Source of the DNA: Zonotrichia leucophrys gambelii
Taxonomy: Eukaryota > Chordata > Aves > Passeriformes > Passerellidae
Length of the DNA stretch: 64,000 bases
Reading direction: 5' to 3'
Assembly: GCF_028769735.1 (NCBI RefSeq)
Contig: NC_088170.1
Coordinates: 59,367,585 to 59,431,584 of the forward strand
The notes beneath the pieces were generated by a model. That model was not told where the DNA came from, ran no database searches, and saw nothing but the letters and a program-made list of their open reading frames with translations. Every line of letters starts with the position of its first letter. Position 1 is the first letter of the stretch. The position numbers and the translations under genes are program-made. This document shows positions 14,378 through 27,100 of this stretch, one piece after another.

Positions 14378-14431
14378 ATTTATCTTGTAATATTGTATAT
14401 TAGCATTATTTATCTTGTAATATTGTATATT
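14378..14431. repeat. 30-bp tandem duplication
   Basis: The string TATCTTGTAATATTGTATAT occurs at 14381 and again at 14411, an exact 30-bp period with matching flanks. It is a recent AT-rich duplication in ORC5 intron DNA. Confidence 0.8.
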
Positions 14432-16412
14432 GAGTCTTTGAGATAATTTCTTAAGTCAAGAACATTAATGAAACTTAGTGTCCAGGTTGTTCAGATTTCT
14501 TGAGTCAGCCTTTAGTAAGGAGTTTTGCATTGCTGACCTCGTGTTACTCACAGAGCATTTGGTGCTAGTTAGAAAAGAAAATGCAGAATTTGTTGAAGTA
14601 TTGCTGGAGCATTTGTAATGCAGCAGCAAGATGACTTTTCCATCTCACATAAAACTGAGATGGATCTCCAGACTGTGCAGACTTTTTCTGTGGTCATAAG
14701 GACCTTCAAGGGACCCTCCTGCTATTCCTGCACTGGTGATTTCTGAATGTGAGAGCAGCTGCAAGTGCCATGCAGAAGTGATTTGCCAGTATTGATGCAC
14801 GTGGGTGCAATTGTTACAGCAGATTCCTCCATAATGGATGTAGATTTTGTTGAATGGAAAATGGAGAAAAATGTACTCTCATAAGTATTTTAAGAGTATA
14901 AAACCTAACAAGTTTGAGGTTTATCCCAATCCAGTGATACGTGCAAAGTAATTAATGCTCTGGAATCTGAGCCATTTGCCATATACTGAATTCAATTTTC
15001 TTTAATTTTGTCAATGCTAAAATTTGATAAACCATGTAATTTATAGATCTGAATTAAGTACATGGAATTTGTCTTTGTGACTATGTGTAGACCAGCATTC
15101 CTTAAACAAACTCCAAAGACTTTTCAGAATTTTGGCATCCAAACTATTGTTGTCTCATGCCATATGAAAGAAAGTTAAGTCCAGGCTGTTAAAAAAATTT
15201 TTTCATTCTTGGATACCATATTTTTTCTATTCTCCATAGGTAGGTATAATTTTTTTCTATTATATTATTCCTGCCTCCTACAAGCACTGTCACAAATTTG
15301 AAAACCAAGTGTACTTCCAGCAAAAGAGTGGGGTTATTACTGAGTTAGGAGTATTTTTTTTATTGTTACAACTTGCTGATGCTTTTTATAGCATTGTGCT
15401 TCCTTGAACATTTGAACTGACACTTTCTTTCCTGAAATACATTATTCTTGAGGAATTCCTTACTGTCCTATTATCATTACTCAGAAGTAGGTCATGGTTG
15501 GCTGGGTTTTTAAAAATGAAAACTGTAGCCAAGATAGCATTTTGTCACAGAATATAACCTCATTGCCCTGAATTGTCTGTGGTATCTATTGCAAAGGCGA
15601 AGGAAAAATCTTCTTTTCTGCTTTTACTTCTTTCTTTCCATGATATCTGGGAGGAGATGGGGAGACAATGGAATCACTACAGTGTCTCTTCCTAACTGAG
15701 TCAGAATGGGATGACTATTTCCAGTGGTGATACCCCATGACTTCACTTTAGTGGTGCCACAGCCATCACTGGAAGAACAAAGTGAAAAAGTATACTGGTA
15801 CATTGCTATTTTGGTAAAATAATCAGTGGCTCTGTCAAGACACTGTATGTGTATTTGTAGGCAAATTTCTCTCAACTCAGGCCCTGCTCTTTTTAACATA
15901 CAATCTTCCAGCCTTTTCTTTCCAACCTTCAAATTCCTTTTTATCTGGAGTGGAGTGAAACATCCATCTGTTCAAAATGCAATATGATCTGGCACAGGAA
16001 TATCCAACATTGAGTGGAAGAGTTCAAAAGGAGGTCTTCAGGGATAAAGCAAAGAAAATCCTGGTCCTTCCTGATTGTCAGGCAGAGATTTGGAAATGCT
16101 CAGCTCATGCCTATTATTCCTGTTCCTCTGTTCAAAACTCCAGGATAACTTTTGATATGAAGGATGGAGGGTTTAGTCTTTGTCTATTACTGCTGGTGCA
16201 GAAATGTAATGGCAAGATGTATGTAGATTCCTGTGTTTTCTAGCTGCAGAGCTATGTGGAAGTGAACAATGAGCAAGTGGGAGTGACTTTCCAGAGAAAA
16301 ATGGGAATTAGGCCAAATGGAAAAAACAAACAAAACAAACAAAACAATAAATTGGCCACTGTTATTCATGTTAACAAAAATGACTAACCTTACTTGTGTC
16401 TCTTGTCCATAG

Positions 16413-16525
16413 ATCACCTCTCTTGTGACCCTGCAGCTGTTATCCATGGTTGGCCAGAATGACCAGCTCGATGGACCACGATACAAGTGCACTGTGTCTC
16501 TGGACTTCATCAGAGCTATTGCCCG
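16413..16525 (+). CDS. ORC5: ORC5 penultimate coding exon
   Basis: ORC5 is a subunit of the six-part origin recognition complex, an AAA+-related nuclear complex that marks replication origins and loads the MCM helicase. This exon translates in frame as [20 protein letters not shown] followed by [17 protein letters not shown]. It closely matches the C-terminal winged-helix region of vertebrate ORC5 as I recall it (about human residues 384-420). The acceptor is CCATAG|ATC and the donor CCCG|GTGAGC. The exon is 113 nt, starts at codon phase 0 and ends with two bases of an Arg codon. That codon is completed by the G opening the next exon at 20118, which confirms the pairing. The upstream exons lie outside the window or were not found. 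The reading frame is intact. Confidence 0.95.
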
Positions 16526-17948
16526 GTGAGCCTGCTAAGAGTTCATTTACTGGTACATGTGCTGACTTGAAAGAGACTTCAAACCAGGTATTTGCTCAGT
16601 CTATAGCTCTTTGCAGACCAGAATAGAAAACCTCAGGAAGTTTTCTAAGAATGACTGAATAAGTCGTGTTATTTATGAGAAATGTTGTACCCAAGGTAAG
16701 TATAGTCCATTCCTGTTTTGAAAATGATTTATGTTACAGTGGCAGTATGTGTTACAGTAACATACTGTCTTTGTGCTTAGTAAAGGTCAGGGACTTCATG
16801 TGAAAATATTGCTCTGAAATGTCAGTCCATTTCATTACCAAAAAGCACATTATGGTATTTGAATCTGAAATTATGTTTGGTTCTTAACAGTGTTGTGCAT
16901 ATGATATTAAAACTACATAGGTTATAGAATTTCTTGCACATAGACTATCTTTTGTGATCTGTTATTGATATAAGCTAATTCAGTTAGTGGATGTAAGTAC
17001 ATCATTTTTGTTTATCCAGAGCCTTCAGTTGTGAAGTCTGAGAACAGTTTGAGATCCATCAGGAGAGATGGCAATAATTTGCAAACAGAAATACATGCAA
17101 TACAAAGGCAGCAATCAGGCCTATGTCTCCTATTTTATCTGTTGCTGCCACCTTATTAGAAAGTCTTGGATAAACAGTCTATAACCAGAACAGAGCCCAG
17201 AAATGACATGTGTCAAAAGGGAGAAATGTTCTCAAAGTCAGCTTTTCTCTGTAATGTGGAACTAAGGAGGAACCTGAGGTGTTGGGTGTATTCCATAACC
17301 TCAGTGCACATGTTACTCTCCTGAGCTATTAAATGCCCAGTAGCCTTGTCAGTAAATGCAACAGATACACTTATTTCAGTTTTCAGTTGGACAGGCTGCA
17401 GAATGAAACTTTGTCTGGCTCAGGTCTGGCTGGACCACAGTGCCAGGACCTCCACAGCTTTGCAATGTCAGTTTGCTATTCCCAGCAGTAAAGCCACTTG
17501 GTGAGTGATGCCCTGAAAAAGCTCCCCCTGGAACCAAGCACAGCAGACCATCTGCTCAGCAACATGGATCACTGTGTGTTCAGTTATACATTGGGATTTA
17601 TCCTTGAATTGGGATACTTTGACAGCCCTTTCCTTGCAACTTTGAGATCCTCAGAAGTTTCAGTGATTATGTTAAAGTTGCTGCTAGGTATAGACGGCCA
17701 GAAAACCAAAACTTGTGCCATGCAGCTCATGCTTACTGGAGAAAGTGCTTGTCAAAGACATTCACTTCAAACCTCAGTGCATGGTAGTGTTTTAGCTTGC
17801 TTTCCTTTAGGTCTGATGTGTGTGTATGTGTATATATGTATGTATATAAACTGACTTTTCCTACATGTTATGAAGAAGAGAGCAGTTCTTTTATCTTCAA
17901 AAGTAGTTTGCAGGTCTTTATTTGCTGCTTAGGTAGGGCCATTTAAAT

Positions 17949-18009
<61 letters not shown>
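17949..18009. repeat. (TAGA)n microsatellite
   Basis: About 15 uninterrupted tetranucleotide units of TAGA fill 61 bp in the last ORC5 intron. An uninterrupted run this long is likely length-polymorphic between individuals. Confidence 0.97.
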
Positions 18010-18597
18010 TGATTTTAAAGTTGGCCTGTTCTCATTTTCTCCTCCTTCTCCCTTTTTTTTAAATCTTGTTTGTTCCTTTGTTACAATTTTTATTAAAATA
18101 CACTTTTCTGACCACAGTATTTATTAAATCTTCTTAAGAGGATGACCCGTAAAAAGGCAAGGTTTCATGAACTCATTAGAAATGAGCTACTCTCTTCCCT
18201 GGGTGGGGCTACTAGCTATAGGATGAAGGCCTGACCTTCTGTGCTTTAAGAAATTTCATTTTCTATCTGTGCAATAGTTTTGATTGTATTTGTCACAGAG
18301 AAGGAACTACTTTGAAATCTCAGCCAAAATACATATCAAGTAAACAGCCCATACAGCCCATCTTCTGATTCTTCTTTCTCTGTTATTGCAATAGTACTAA
18401 AATAAGTTTACTAGTCACTAAAATCTTCAGATTTTAGTTACCATCTCAGCCTTTTTACTTCAGCATATTTCCTAATGGAAGGCTGAGGTGTGCAAAGAAT
18501 GGGACAGAAAAGGATGATCCCTCCCCACCCCCATTCAGGCTGTTCCGATTGTCATTTCATTTTCTGTGTTTTTTAAGCAAAAGTGAAGTTTGCACTA

Positions 18598-18640
18598 AAA
18601 AAAAAAAAAAACCAAACAAAAAGCCAAAAAAAACCACCTG
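18598..18640. repeat. A-rich low-complexity tract
   Basis: A run of about 15 A residues is followed by CCAAACAAAAAGCC and another A run. No SINE or LINE body precedes it that I can recognise. Confidence 0.7.
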
Positions 18641-19090
18641 TTTTTGGAAAAGAGTAAAACACTTGTGTCTCTTCCTGGTGGCTTTGAACATGATAACTGC
18701 TGAAGTGCACAGTCTCTTTTACCATGGAACCTCACATCTGGCTTATTCTCAGTCTTATTCTGACTTATACTCAGTCTTTGTGGAAACATCTCTGTGCTTT
18801 ACCACATAGTAGTTAAACATTTAGCTGAAGGCAAAGTTAGATGTTTCTTTGTTAGAAATAATTTCTCTTTTAAGAATTTCAAACCTAAGTTCATAAATTT
18901 TCTGCAGCTGAAGTAGGGCTCTCGTAGTGTTTATTGAAATAATGGATCTTTTCAGAGAATCTGTAATAAACCCAGTTGTTATGACAGGACAATTCTGTTT
19001 CATTTAGTTGATAAGGTCAGCATTTGTTGGTGTGTATGATCTTGTTTCTGTGGAAAGCCTTATAATTAAAGCACTTGTTTTTGTGTGACA

Positions 19091-19214
19091 CAATGTCATC
19101 TAAGTCTAGCAGTGGCAGTTAATGCCTTTAAATTTGTCACTGACTCCAGTGACAATGTTGTGTAAGTCTAACAGTGGCAGTTAATGTCTTTAAATGTGTC
19201 ACTGACTCCAACAG
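19091..19214. repeat. 62-bp tandem duplication
   Basis: Two copies of a 62-bp unit (19091-19152 and 19153-19214) share AGTGGCAGTTAATG, CTTTAAAT and GTCACTGACTCCA blocks at the same spacing. Divergence is confined mostly to the unit edges, so the duplication is older than the 20- and 30-bp ones upstream. Confidence 0.8.
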
Positions 19215-20117
19215 AGTATTTCCTGTTACGTATCTTGGAGATTTCTAAACTTTTTCTCTGTTCAAAATGATCTTATAAAAACTTTTTGAAAAGTGGGTTA
19301 CAGGCTGATGCATGAACAGAGACTATTAAATGATTGTAATCCAACAAATAAGAATTCAGCTAGCTAATCTCACTTAGTGTTGTTAGCAGCTATTTTTGCA
19401 TCATTGAATACTTTTTTTAAAAAACCCTTTTAATTTTATACTTGTCATTTTATGCAGTAATTTGCATTATTTATTCAAACAGTAAACCCTAAAGTCTGAG
19501 TGTTAGATTGTATAGAATAATGAGTTTAGAGACAAAAAAATAATTATATGTTTTATTCTACTGCTGTTTCATTTTGCCTGCTATTAAAGTACAAAAGTGT
19601 ACATTAAAATCTTCTATCCATTGATTGGCATTCTTGGATTTTTCAAATTTAGCTATGAACATGGGTCAACTACTGTCAAGACTGAAAGAACACAGGCTCC
19701 AAATGAGTACAGATGAAGGAGTACATGCTAAAACAGGTGGTTTAGGAGATGAACAAAACATTCAATAGGATAAAAGGTTGTTGCTTTGCATCACCAACTG
19801 GAACATCAAGTTTGCCATACGAAAATGTGATCTTATTAATATATTTTTTTGTTTCATTGTTGAAATTAGAGTCTTCTTTTCTTTACTAGGAAGTTGCTAT
19901 ATTTCTTTTCTAGAATTTTACAAAGTTGAAATAATCAGAAGAGGGGTATTGTAAATAATGAGAGAAATTAAAAATTCATTTATCTTCACTTACGTTTCTT
20001 TTGGGGAATTGCTTGATTTTGATTGTGCAGAATGTCCTGCATGTGCTGTCTCCACACAGGTTAAAGTCTTAGCACTGTTAAGATGATTGCTCTAATATAC
20101 TGTGTTTTTGTTTATAG

Positions 20118-20163
20118 GACCGTGAACTTCGACATAATAAAGTACTTGTACGATTTCTTGTGA
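20118..20163 (+). CDS. ORC5: ORC5 terminal coding exon (C-terminus)
   Basis: The exon begins with a G that completes the Arg codon split across the intron. It then reads TVNFDIIKYLYDFL and the stop TGA at 20161-20163. This is the exact C-terminal peptide that I recall for vertebrate ORC5. Together with the exon at 16413 it gives the last 52 residues of the protein, which form part of the winged-helix domain used for ORC assembly. The acceptor is TTTATAG|G. The frame is intact with no sign of a pseudogene: introns are present and the splice phases match. The transcript continues into the 3' UTR described next. Confidence 0.96.
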
Positions 20164-20665
20164 AAACAAGCTTCACAGCCATATGGACACTGTGACAATG
20201 ACTAAGGCAAGCTGTGTTCATCTCTCTACTTAGCTGGCCAAAAAGAAGAGTATTTTGGCTCTTTTGGATTTGTCCAAACAGGTGCTGGCCCAGCATGGAA
20301 CCTGATGAAAATACTCTGATTGGTCTGGGTGGATCTGAGCAGAGGACTATTTACCAGGGACCCTGGAGTATTTGGAAGCAATGTGTTAATTATAAACAGC
20401 AGGGTTTGAGCACAATCTGTTCTAGTCTTAATGATGTTATCTTAACACTGAAATTGCCTGAAACCCATTTACTTAGGACTGCATTTTGCTCTATGAACTC
20501 TCCCCAGTGCTTTGAACATGGCAGCAGCCGTTGTTTGTATGCCCAGTCTTTTCACTTCCTCTCCACAGGAATCTTTGCAATTGCCTGCCAAAGCAGCTTT
20601 TCCTGAGGCCACCATTTTAGGAGAGTGGAGTAGCAAAGTATAATAAACATAAGAACATATTTAAA
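20164..20665 (+). other. ORC5: ORC5 3' UTR
   Basis: About 500 nt of non-coding sequence lie between the ORC5 stop codon and the first canonical poly(A) signal. The 3' boundary is an estimate of 15-20 nt past that signal. Later or alternative poly(A) sites cannot be excluded. Confidence 0.7.
20642..20647 (+). terminator. ORC5: ORC5 poly(A) signal AATAAA
   Basis: This is the first canonical AATAAA downstream of the ORC5 stop, 479 nt from it. A T-rich stretch (TTCTTCTTTCTC) begins about 40 nt further on, which suits a downstream element. Confidence 0.65.
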
Positions 20666-23571
20666 AATCAAGCTGGTACAAATTCTTCTTTCTCTTCAGC
20701 ATTATGTAGGCAGACTGTTACCCTGTCATATGGAGATCACGATGGTAGGAAACTCCCAGTTAATCACTGTATTGTCTTTTTCAGACCATTCATAAATGTT
20801 GACAATGAATGTATTTTTATGAAGCTCTGTTTTAAAAAAATAATTGATTCTTAAAACTTCTATCCCTATGTCAAACTTGAAATGTTTTACTTTTGCTTCA
20901 AAATTCTATAGTCCTTTCATGCTCACCCAGTTACAGGAAGTGTTAATTATAGTGACATGTGGAATGAACCTACTTTTAACATACACACCACATAATGGCT
21001 TTTGTAACAGCCTCTGTCCTGTAGAGGAGGATGGCACAGCTGCCTTTTCATCAGGGAGGGAGAAATTCAACAGGTGACAGAGTCTTTGTGCAGCAATTCC
21101 CCAAAAGTGGTGGAATAGTGAGTAGCTAAAGTTTTATGTTACAATACATGATGGATACACTACAATTGCAGCTTACTCACAGTAGGTACACAATTTATGG
21201 AGCATGAAAATCCCCTAGTCCAGTTGGAGGTAATTGTCTTCATGAATCTGAAAATTTCAGTAGTCCTCTTGAAAACTTCAGCTCCCACAGCCTGTTACTC
21301 TGATGTTTTACTTTGCGCGAGTAAAACTCACAAAGGTGAGTGCTCACCTTTGACAGTTTGACATGACCATGCCAGGTTCTAATTTGAACATTATGGGCTT
21401 TTTTCAGGGAAAAATCATCAGTCTTCCCCCCTTGCTCCTGTATTAGAAATGGTCAAATACTCTAAACATATATGTAGTCTTTATTGTTTTGGGTTTTTTT
21501 CTTTCTTTCTTAGTTTTTGTTTTCTTTTTTGTTGCTTTCTTTTTTTCCCCAATTGTGGATGCGTAGCCATGCTTCTGGATTGAGACCCAAGTGACAAAAG
21601 CATCCTTCTGGCCAAGCTCTGGCTTCCTCCCTCAGGGGAGTGTGAAAGGGCAGCAATGACTCATCTCCGTGATCTGTTTCCCTTCCTACCGCTGAGCTGG
21701 ATCCAGCCCTGCACCTGTCCATGAGGTGGCAACATTTGTCACACTTACTGAAGTGGTTGGATGGGAATTCATAGCCTGTTTCAAAAATGTTTACTGCCTG
21801 CTTTTGGTTTTGTTTATAAAAATGTCCATAAAGTGAACTTTGGGCTTTACAGTGCCTTTCTATTTTAGAGCTAGTGCTGGGCTGAGCTTGGCTTCTGTGG
21901 ATCGCCTGTATGACTGCCTAGGGCTGCAGTTTGTAGTGGAAAGAAGTTTTGAGGTATTCATTTGTCAGCTAGTCCATGTAAAACAGTAACAATAGATCAT
22001 AGGGATTTGTTTATGATCTGGATTAGAATTTGATATATGAAATGTGATGGGACAGGTGATTTGTTAAGTGCTACAAAACTTGAGTCACAAAATTTCATTT
22101 TCAGTAATCCCAGTCATTTCCACCAAATAGACCAGACCCTCAAAACTCTTCAGCTCCAAATTTGAAGCACAAATTAGACATAAAATAAAGGTCTTAGAAA
22201 TTAAGCAGTGAGAAAACTTGGTGCTGCTGATATTTTTTCAGTCTAATTTCTTCTATATATTAGTCTTGTGGGCATTGGTGATTATTTCCAGTGTAAATCC
22301 AAAGGATACTAATTTTTGTATAATGTAGTTAATTCAACTGAAATGAGGTTAACTAGAGAAGGAGTAGTAACTGAGGATTCATTAGACAGAACCACTCTCC
22401 TTACTTTGAAGGCACTTTTTTGACCTTTGTGAAAGACTCCTATCAGTGAAATAAAATTTAAAGCTGAATCAGCAGAGTATGAGAATGAACAAGGTGACTG
22501 AAGTGCAAATGATTGATGTAGGCTATAACTAGGCTGATGATGAATAGTAGGATTTATTCTGACAAACTAGAAATATTTCTATATAGCCATGTCAATGAGT
22601 TTATAAATTACTGCTGAGTTTCTTACTAGATACCTTAGCAATATTCTGTTCTGAGACCCCATTTTCATGCATGAGGCCTCTTTTAGCCTCCTCTGGGCCA
22701 GGATTTCACCTCTTCTACAGGTGGTTTTGATTGAGAACTGTGCAAACAATGTAGAGCAAGATAGGTGCTGAAGGTTTTCTGATTAGTTAAACTTAGTGCT
22801 GCAGTATGTATTTTAAAATAGCAAATTATTTTTGTAACTCCTGAGTCACAAAGCATTAGAATACTGAAAAAAATTACAAACTTACAGTGCCTTTCTCCAG
22901 TGGCTGATCCAAACATTAACAGGAGGTGGGACTTGTTCTTACAAGGATAAAGTAATGGAAAAAGAAATGCAGCTGTCATCAGTTGTGGAGAGATTAGTAC
23001 CCTTGAATAGCTCTGGCTTCATCAACAGCTGCATTTTCATGCACCTAACATGGAGATTTTATTTGTTAAGAAGGCTTGCAAGGCTGCATCCACATGTAAT
23101 GAATTAATTCATTTTCTTTGGACAGTGATTTGCCTTACTTGGGTTATTGCAGAACCTGCTGTTTCTACTGTAACAATTCCTGTAGGTATTGACTCTTTTG
23201 GGATGAGATAAAGAAATACATTGTTTATTTCAGTACCTTCTGAGTTCTGATGCTTCTATACACCATGTAAAACCATATTCATTCTTGCCATTGGTGAAAT
23301 TTTTCCAGTATCCACTAAATACCATTTTGACAAGGCCCATCAGGCACTTTGTTCTCTTCTGACAACTGGAACATCCAGCAATGTCAGGAGAATGGTGTGA
23401 AGGACAGGATTTCCAGCAGGAATACAGGAGATATTACATGTCTGTGACCTGTGGGCAAAATGTACCCAGTTAAGTATCTCAGGATTAGGGTGTTCCCTCT
23501 GCACTTGTACTGGCAGAGATGGCAGGGAACAGTGAGAAATGGCAGGTTCTCGAGGACTGCCTGGAGGTTGG
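20666..23571. other. Intergenic, no gene seen
   Basis: This is AT-rich sequence between the ORC5 3' end and the first LTR. A T-rich/pyrimidine stretch sits at about 21480-21550. I see no exon, RNA gene or recognisable repeat. Confidence 0.7.
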
Positions 23572-24195
23572 TGTACTGTGTGTTCTGCTGTCCTGGGGTG
23601 ACGTTATGATGCTTGTATATCCCCATTCATCTGTTCTGTGCCTTTAAGACCGGCTCTGAAGAGTGGAAGTTTTGTTTGGGTTTCTCTTATCAGGGACACA
23701 GAGACAAGCGGTACATAGGGCTGTTTTTTCACTTCCAGCTTCAGCTTGCTGCTTTTGCTCGCTCTTTTTTTGCTCTTGCTTCTGCTCTGCTTTCTGCCTC
23801 TGCTTATTAGCTAGTTTAGCTAAACAGTCCACATTGCTTCCTGGACTGTTTCTCCTCTCCTGTTTCTGTGACCATCTCAAACCTGCTCCGGACTGGGACC
23901 CGGGAACACCGAAGGTTTGGCTGCAGCGGCTGGCCCAGCGCCGGAGGGACTGAGAACAGAGCAACCACCCCCGAAAGAGACTTTCTGATTTTGCCATCTT
24001 TCTCAGAGCGGTGTCATCGGGTATTGTTCATTTTGTGTGCTGGGGGGTGCGGGGCCAGTCAAATAAACAGGTTCTTTCCACCTCTCTCCGAGGAATTTTT
24101 TCCCGAACCGGTTGGGGGGAGGGGCCGTGTGGGTTTCGCTTTCTGGAGGGGCCCTCCTTTGCAGATTCTTTAACAAATTTGCCCAGTCCAGAAAG
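23572..24195 (+). mobile_element. Solo LTR, avian ERVL-like (non-coding)
   Basis: The block resembles passerine endogenous retrovirus LTRs from memory. It has 'TGTCCTGGGGTGACGTTATG' near the 5' end, TTTAAG promoter-like sequence, and a CT-rich tract of GCTTTTGCTC/GCTCTTGCTT units. A GC-rich stretch follows, then an AATAAA near 24061 and a CAAATTTGCCC block near the 3' end. It is markedly more CpG-rich than its surroundings. No gag, pol or env frame flanks it, so it is a solo LTR left by recombination. I could not find a clean target-site duplication, so both ends are approximate. Confidence 0.75.
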
Positions 24196-27100
24196 TTGAG
24201 GAACAGAAGATGTTCTCCATCCAGAAGTAAATCCTATCAGAGGTGAATAACTTCTCCAGTTTTCTCAGTGACAGAATGGCATAACTTACAAAAGAGCTTC
24301 ATCATTGCTGGTAAGTATGCATTGGGATAAAGATACAGCTTGATTAGCAAGTCTAATCATAGATAATACAACATTTTTATGTGTTTGTAGATATTGGAAT
24401 GGCTTCACTAGAAAATTGAATGGGAGATTAATAGCAAAACCCTGTGTTTTTTATCTCAGCCTCATTTGAGATCTTTTGCTGTGAACAGGCTGATTCAAAT
24501 GAACTGTACAACACTCAAATAAGGGTAACTTTTTGATTCTTTATTTTTGTGCATGTTTATTAAAAACATTTAAATAAAAAATCTGAAAACAATACAGGAA
24601 TTGTTTGTGTATGCCGGCAGAGTTGAAACTGCAGAAGTACAATCCTTATAATGACCATACTCATGTTTTCATGAAAACTTATGTCTTTAAAAAGCCATAG
24701 CTCAATGGCAGATGCAAAACAAAAAAACAGAAAAATACCATACTGCTTGTTATTGGACATGAGCAATATGACAGCCATGTATTTGAACAACCAAGTATCC
24801 ACTCAGGTGTCTGATATCAAGGAGCTCAGAAGGATGATATGAAAGTAGGACCAGCACTGGGCAGTCAAGCAGCCCCTGGATGGAGGTGTTTCCATGCTGT
24901 TGAACAAGTGAATGTCTGACTGTAAGCAGGGAGTCTTGGAGTGGGAACATGATGTCCAAAGTACCACCAGTAGACTTAATATTTGAAATGTTGTAGTGTG
25001 TTGTACTTAGTACTTAAAGCCCCTTCTCCTCTGCCAGTGACCAATACCCCATTTTTCCAAAGCAGGAGAAATATGCCTAACTCTTCTTTCATTTGGTTCA
25101 AACTACCTTTGGTAAGAAATCGTTTCCCCTGGTGTGTTGCAGTTGCCAAAAAGGATTTGCTGTACAGCTCTTCCAAGGGAGTTGCCACCAACAGGCAGCA
25201 AAGTACTAAAACAAAATACCCTCCTGTTTGGGTAGGCAGCTGGGCTCTTTTTCCAGGAGGGAAACAGGCTGGGCTTTCCTCTGAGAGGAACTTGTCCTTT
25301 TGACAGCTTTGATGTTCTGAAGTATCCAGAACTCTACCAGACTTCTGTATTCCTCTTTGTTTCTTCCTGTACCCTCCCACTGCAATTCTGTGATTTTGAA
25401 ATGGTTCTTAGAGAGATCTGCACCAGAAGCACAGCAAGCTCCTGGGATTGACATCCCACAGGGGATGCTGCTGTGATGCTGTCCCCCTGTGGTGCAGGTG
25501 TGCATTGTTCAACTAACCTGTTGCCACATACTGCCTTCTGGCCTGCCAGGACCTGTTTGGGTATTTGGAGAGGCTTTGGATTTGGCTTCAGCAAGGTCCT
25601 TTTCCAAAACCTGGTGCACTGTGTTGAGCCATTAATGCTGTACTGGTGTTCATGTTTCATATTTGTTCAGTTTTGATTAAATACTGATGAAAAGCCCATG
25701 TCAGTCTCAGACTGATGGATTAAATGTGATTTTTCTTAAGCAGCGCACAGCAAAGGTGCAGCTTTGCCTAAATTCATTCAGCACATATGTTCCATTTTCC
25801 TGACACATAGATTTTTCTACAGAACAGGATTTCTAATATGCAAATAGTTTCTTTTCTGTATTCAGTTTTTGTTCAGGGAAATATGTGCTGCACATTATTT
25901 CATGTACCTTCTTCAGATAGTTGAGTTCAGAGGCATAAAAGAAGCCTGGGAGGGCTGGGAAATTGAGCTTTGCTTGCAGGCTTTCCTGGAGCCTATTCAT
26001 TGGTACTTCAGCAGCTGAGCACTTCTTGTGCTCACATAGGTAATCAGGGTTTTCACATAGGCACCTCCTAAATCCCAAGTCAGAGAATAGTTGTGAAGAG
26101 AGAATAGCCAGGAGTGGCATAAGTAACGTCTCATTAAAACAGCCTTGCCAGATGAGGGAGCATGTTTCTACAAAATCCAGCAAAAGAAGAATGTACCTGA
26201 GAGATGGTGATGGAGAGCAAAGTTGTTTACCACTCTGTTGGCAAAAGCCTTGATTATATTCTCACTGTTTGCATAATTTCCCCCTTTTTTACTGTATTTA
26301 TGATGGTGCTGTTTCTCCCTCTACCCTGTTTTCATCAGTACAATCCCAGCTGTGTTTTTTTCTTTCTCTGCCATTACATCCAGTGCACTGATAGTTCCCA
26401 CCTGGGCCAGCAGTTTGTGTCGGGAAGTGAGTGCCCTGCTCTGCGATGCCACCCTGGATGCCAGCCCTGGTGTTGCCATCCTAGAGCAACTCAACATCTC
26501 AGGCTTGGGATGGCAACAGCAGAGAGTGGTTGTTTTGTCTTGCAGGGTATAGGAACTTCAGCAACATCCCTGAAAAAGAAAGACGTGATCTGAATAAGTA
26601 AAAACATCTACAAGGGAGGCAAATTATGTTATTCGCGTGCAATTACAGCAGTTCCTGAATTCCAGCTGCATGGCTGAATGAATACCCATCCCATTTTCTC
26701 ACATTTACATTTTTATGCTGTTTTTGATTATTTCTTAAGGATGCAAATCATTAGGAAACAGCAAATAACTGGGAGTTCTGTTCAAACTTTCTGAGAACAG
26801 TGTCATGTTGAGATTTGGGGATTTCAGAGAAGATGAGAAGAACAGCCAAAGACAAGTACACGATTTCTCCAGTGATGTAAACAAACCTGTAGCTTCTGCC
26901 TCCCAGGGAGGGGAGCTTCTTCTCTGTCAGCACGGGCTCTTTCACTTGACTGAGCTTGGGGCTGGGGCATGTGCAGGAACCTTAAGTAACTTCTTCAGGG
27001 CTGCTCTTCACTTCAAGCAAGATAGAACATGTCTGGAGCTATCAGTAAAGAGATGTGTTCATGTATCCTGAGTGGGTTGCTTCTCAATGGCTTAGAATCC

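Larger units (their letters stand above)
1..16412 (+). other. ORC5: ORC5 intron (partial, upstream of penultimate exon)
   Basis: This stretch precedes the first ORC5 exon that I can see and ends in a good acceptor: a pyrimidine-rich run, then AG at 16411-16412. I looked for the preceding ORC5 exon, which encodes the segment ending in ANIFSQ in the human protein as I recall it, and did not find it. The intron therefore appears to exceed 16.4 kb, unless a diverged exon was missed. The DNA is AT-rich, with two CR1 fragments, short tandem duplications, a hairpin and an RFX-like palindrome, each listed separately. The remaining sequence shows nothing I can name. Open frames here are short and lack codon structure or homology that I recognise. 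Confidence 0.7.
16526..20117 (+). other. ORC5: ORC5 last intron
   Basis: This 3,592-nt GT-AG intron runs from donor GTGAGC to an acceptor preceded by a T-rich tract (TTTTTGTTTATAG). It holds a TAGA microsatellite, an A-rich stretch near 18598 and a 62-bp tandem duplication, each listed separately or noted here. I see no exon-like open frame or RNA gene inside. Confidence 0.9.
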
